A stretch of 64,000 nt of DNA, from the NCBI RefSeq assembly GCF_004768545.1, contig NZ_CP038634.1:2346413-2410412 (forward strand), in the 5' to 3' direction. Positions 61,505-64,000 of the stretch are shown here, in pieces. This DNA comes from Cupriavidus oxalaticus. GTDB taxonomy: Bacteria; Pseudomonadota; Gammaproteobacteria; Burkholderiales; Burkholderiaceae. Below the pieces are notes generated by a model that had not been told where the DNA came from, searched no databases, and saw only the letters and a program-made list of their open reading frames with translations. The number at the start of each line of letters is the position of its first letter. The stretch's first letter is position 1. The translations under genes were made by a program, and so were the position numbers.

Positions 61505-62980
61505 ATGGCCCTGAACCTTGCCGCGCCCGCGCTGCTGCGCACCCAGAACCTGATTGACGACCAATGGCGCGATGCCGGCCTGGGCGCTCGCCTGTCCGTG
61601 TCCGATCCCGCCACCGGCGAGACCTTTGCCAGCGTGCCGGACAGCGATGCCGGCGATGCGCGCCTGGCGGTGGACGCGGCCGCCGCCGCATTCCCGGCAT
61701 GGAGCCGGCGCACCGCGCGCGAGCGTGCGCAGCTGATCAAGCGCTGGCACGCACTGATCCTGCAGCACCAGGAAGACCTGGCGCGCATCATCTCCACCGA
61801 GCAAGGCAAGCCGCTCAAGGAAGCGCGCGGCGAAGTGCTGTACGGCGCCTCCTACGTCGAGTGGTTTGCCGAGGAAGCGACCCGCATCTGCGGCGACATC
61901 GTCGCTGAGGCAGTGCCGGGCCGCAAACTGCTGGTGCTCAAGGAGCCGGTAGGCGTGGTCGCCGCGATCACGCCGTGGAATTTCCCGCTGGCGATGATCG
62001 CCCGCAAGATCGCTCCCGCGCTCGCCGCCGGCTGCACCGTGGTGGCCAAGCCCGCCGAAGACACGCCGCTGACGGCGCTGGCGCTGGCATGGCTGGCACA
62101 GCAGGCCGGCATTCCGGCAGGCGTGCTCAACATGGTCAGCGCCTCGCGCGAGCATACGCCCGCCGTGGTCGATGCCTGGCTGGCCGACAGCCGCGTGCGC
62201 AAGGTCACCTTCACCGGCTCCACGCCGGTGGGCAAGCACCTGGCGCGCGAATCCGCCGCCACGCTGAAGAAGCTGTCGCTGGAACTGGGCGGCAACGCTC
62301 CGTTCATCGTGTTCGAGGATGCCGACCTGGACGCCGCGGTCGACGGCCTGATGGCGTCCAAGTTCCGCAACGGCGGCCAGACCTGCGTCTGCCCGAACCG
62401 CATCTATGTCCATGAGGCGGTCCACGATGACTTTGTCGAGCGGCTGGCGCAACGCGTCGGCGCGCTCCATGTCGGCCCCGCAACGGAAGACGCCGCGCAG
62501 ATCGGCCCGATGATCAATGCGCGCGCCGTCGACAAGATCGCCCGCCACGTCGACGACGCCGTCGCCCGCGGCGCGCGCGTGGTCACTGGCGGCAAGCGCG
62601 TGCGCACGGAAGACGGTCCGCATTACTACGCGCCGACGGTGCTGGTCGATGCCACGCCGGCAATGGAACTGTCGTGCGAAGAGACCTTCGGCCCGGTCGC
62701 ACCGATCTTCCGTTTCCGCGACGAAGCCGAAGTGATCCGCGACGCCAACGACACGCCGTTCGGGCTGGCCGCATACTTCTATTCCAACGATGTGCGACGC
62801 ATCTGGCGCGTCGCACAGGCGCTGGAAACCGGCATGGTCGGCATCAACGAAGGCGCGATCGCCGCCGAGGCAGCGCCGTTCGGCGGCGTCAAGGAATCCG
62901 GCTACGGCCGCGAAGGCTCGCGCCACGGCCTGGACGATTACATGCATACCAAGTACCTTTGCCAGGGCCAGCTCGGCTGA
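61505..62980 (+). CDS. NAD(P)-dependent succinate-semialdehyde-type dehydrogenase
   Basis: A 491-residue aldehyde dehydrogenase of the GabD/KGSA dehydrogenase group. The general base Glu260 lies in LELGGNAPFIVFED, the nucleophile Cys294 in GGQTCVCPNR, and the cofactor site in PWNFPLAMIARKIAPALAAG (in part). It should oxidise a short dicarboxylic semialdehyde such as succinate or 2-oxoglutarate semialdehyde. The ATG at 61505 was chosen for the family start; an ATG at 61490 would add five residues. Together with the dehydratase it could oxidise the semialdehyde formed in sugar-acid breakdown. Confidence 0.94.
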   Translation: MALNLAAPALLRTQNLIDDQWRDAGLGARLSVSDPATGETFASVPDSDAGDARLAVDAAAAAFPAWSRRTARERAQLIKRWHALILQHQEDLARIISTEQGKPLKEARGEVLYGASYVEWFAEEATRICGDIVAEAVPGRKLLVLKEPVGVVAAITPWNFPLAMIARKIAPALAAGCTVVAKPAEDTPLTALALAWLAQQAGIPAGVLNMVSASREHTPAVVDAWLADSRVRKVTFTGSTPVGKHLARESAATLKKLSLELGGNAPFIVFEDADLDAAVDGLMASKFRNGGQTCVCPNRIYVHEAVHDDFVERLAQRVGALHVGPATEDAAQIGPMINARAVDKIARHVDDAVARGARVVTGGKRVRTEDGPHYYAPTVLVDATPAMELSCEETFGPVAPIFRFRDEAEVIRDANDTPFGLAAYFYSNDVRRIWRVAQALETGMVGINEGAIAAEAAPFGGVKESGYGREGSRHGLDDYMHTKYLCQGQLG

Positions 62981-63019
62981 AGCGCCGGGCAAACGCCAGA
63001 TCGAACAGGAACAATTCAC

Positions 63020-63838
63020 ATGCCCGCAGACAATCCCTTCAAGACCGCGCTGGCCGCGCGCCAGCCGCAGATCGGCCTGTGGCTGTCGATGGCCACGCCG
63101 TACCTGGCCGAAGTCTCGGCCACCGCCGGCTTCGACTGGCTGCTGATTGACGGCGAGCACGCGCCCAACGACCTGCAGACCACTTTGCAGGCGTTGCAAG
63201 CGGTAGGCGCCTATCCGTCGCAGCCGGTGGTGCGCGCCGTGTCCGGCGACGTGGCCCTGATCAAGCAACTGCTCGATATCGGCGCCAAGACGCTGCTGGT
63301 GCCGATGGTCGACACCGCCGAGCAGGCGCGCGCGTTGGTCAGCGCCACGCGCTACCCGCCGCAAGGTATCCGTGGCGTCGGCAGCGCGGTGGCGCGGGCT
63401 TCACGCTGGAGTTCGCGCACCGATTACCTCGACGTGGCCGATGACGAGGTCTGCCTGCTGGTGCAGGCCGAGACCGTCACCGCGCTGCAGAACCTGGAAG
63501 CCATCTGCGCGGTGGAAGGCGTCGACGGCGTTTTCATCGGCCCCGCAGACCTGGCCGCATCGATGGGCCATCGCGGCCGACCCGGCCATCCCGAAGTGCA
63601 GGCCGCGATCGAAGGCGCGATGCGCACCATCATCGCCAGCGGCAAGGCCGCCGGCACGCTGACCTCCGATCCCGCGCTGGCGCGCCGCTACCTCGAACTG
63701 GGCTGCACCTTCGTGGCCACCGGCGTCGACGTGCTGGTCTATGCCAACGCCGCGCGCAAGCTGGCGGCATCGTTCCGCGAGCAACCGGCCGACGCTGCCG
63801 CCGTTTCCGCAGACATCAAGCCCTCCGCCGCGTACTGA
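63020..63838 (+). CDS. HpcH/HpaI family class II aldolase
   Basis: A 272-residue aldolase of the HpaI/GarL family: metal-dependent (Mg or Mn) enzymes that cleave 2-keto acids to pyruvate and an aldehyde. [14 protein letters not shown] contains the catalytic His, QPVVRAV the substrate Arg, [13 protein letters not shown] the metal Glu, and [12 protein letters not shown] the metal Asp. After a galactarate-type dehydratase, the natural guess is cleavage of 5-keto-4-deoxyglucarate (GarL activity), but 4-hydroxy-2-oxoheptanedioate cleavage is also possible. It lies 39 bases after the dehydrogenase gene. Confidence 0.94.
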   Translation: MPADNPFKTALAARQPQIGLWLSMATPYLAEVSATAGFDWLLIDGEHAPNDLQTTLQALQAVGAYPSQPVVRAVSGDVALIKQLLDIGAKTLLVPMVDTAEQARALVSATRYPPQGIRGVGSAVARASRWSSRTDYLDVADDEVCLLVQAETVTALQNLEAICAVEGVDGVFIGPADLAASMGHRGRPGHPEVQAAIEGAMRTIIASGKAAGTLTSDPALARRYLELGCTFVATGVDVLVYANAARKLAASFREQPADAAAVSADIKPSAAY

Positions 63839-63856
63839 CCCGCTCCAGGACAACAC

Positions 63857-64000
63857 ATGCATGCCGTTCCCCAGAACCACGAATCCACGCTGCGCGCGAT
63901 GGAAGCCATCGTCGGCGCCAACGCCTGCCGCACCGGCGAAGCCGAGACCCAGGCCTACGTCACCGACTACCGCGGCACCTACCGCGGCCGGGCGCAGGTG
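63857..64000 (+). CDS. FAD-binding (GlcD/D-LDH type) oxidase, N-terminal fragment
   Basis: The first 48 codons of a gene that runs past the window edge. CCAGGACAACAC precedes the ATG. The sequence STLRAMEAIVGANACRTGEA and YVTDYRGTYRGRAQV is typical of the N-terminus of FAD-linked oxidases that oxidise D-2-hydroxy acids such as D-lactate or glycolate. It continues the sugar-acid operon, 18 bases after the aldolase. Confidence 0.75.
   Translation, partial: MHAVPQNHESTLRAMEAIVGANACRTGEAETQAYVTDYRGTYRGRAQV

Overview
The window is a GC-rich beta-proteobacterial chromosome segment, most like Cupriavidus/Ralstonia (Burkholderiaceae). The reasons are four Bug-type (TctC) solute-binding receptors, many LysR regulators beside catabolic operons, a cyanide-insensitive (bd-type) quinol oxidase, strong third-position G/C, and frequent GTG/TTG starts. 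It reads as a secondary-replicon catabolic region. I see no rRNA, tRNA, CRISPR array, prophage or insertion sequence. Genus is inference from style and gene content; no search was run.

Layout. 1-6.2 kb: an SDR and a cupin, then a minus-strand operon (Bug, M81/MlrC peptidase, Bug) with a divergent LysR regulator. 6.5-10.6 kb: an acetamidase/formamidase, two XapX mini membrane proteins, and one 796-residue protein that fuses an AraC-type regulator to a second acetamidase/formamidase. 10.6-14.5 kb: aspartate ammonia-lyase, an RNase Z-like metallo-hydrolase, nitronate monooxygenase. 14.7-25.2 kb: a sigma-54 activator facing a -24/-12 promoter that drives a carboxyltransferase, a single-chain acyl-CoA carboxylase, a double-domain class III CoA transferase and a Bug receptor. 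25.3-30.5 kb: two MFS exporters, a TetR, an old-yellow-enzyme and a VOC protein. 30.7-38.1 kb: a hybrid kinase/NarL-type pair, a secreted lipoprotein, a Crp-family regulator and an acyl-CoA synthetase. 38.1-43.8 kb: many small unknown proteins, an AGE-family epimerase and two hydrolases.

43.9-47.3 kb holds the most unusual locus: two tandem paralogous cassettes. Each has a TetR-type operator inside the promoter spacer, a short leader transcript ending in a terminator, a second operator, a secreted protein built from DP(Y/F)T(D/E)GAR repeats, a 33-residue membrane peptide and a TetR regulator with a nearly identical DNA-binding domain. The two TetRs should read the same palindrome, so the cassettes are probably cross-regulated.

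47.3-57.5 kb: an alpha/beta hydrolase, a LysR/M14 carboxypeptidase pair, a secreted phosphocholine-type phospholipase C with a small lipoprotein and a phosphodiesterase-like lipoprotein, then the cioAB oxidase with a DUF2474 peptide. 57.8-64 kb: LysR and Bug diverge, followed by a sugar-acid operon (UxaA/GarD-type dehydratase, aldehyde dehydrogenase, HpaI-type aldolase) and the start of an FAD-linked oxidase that runs off the end.
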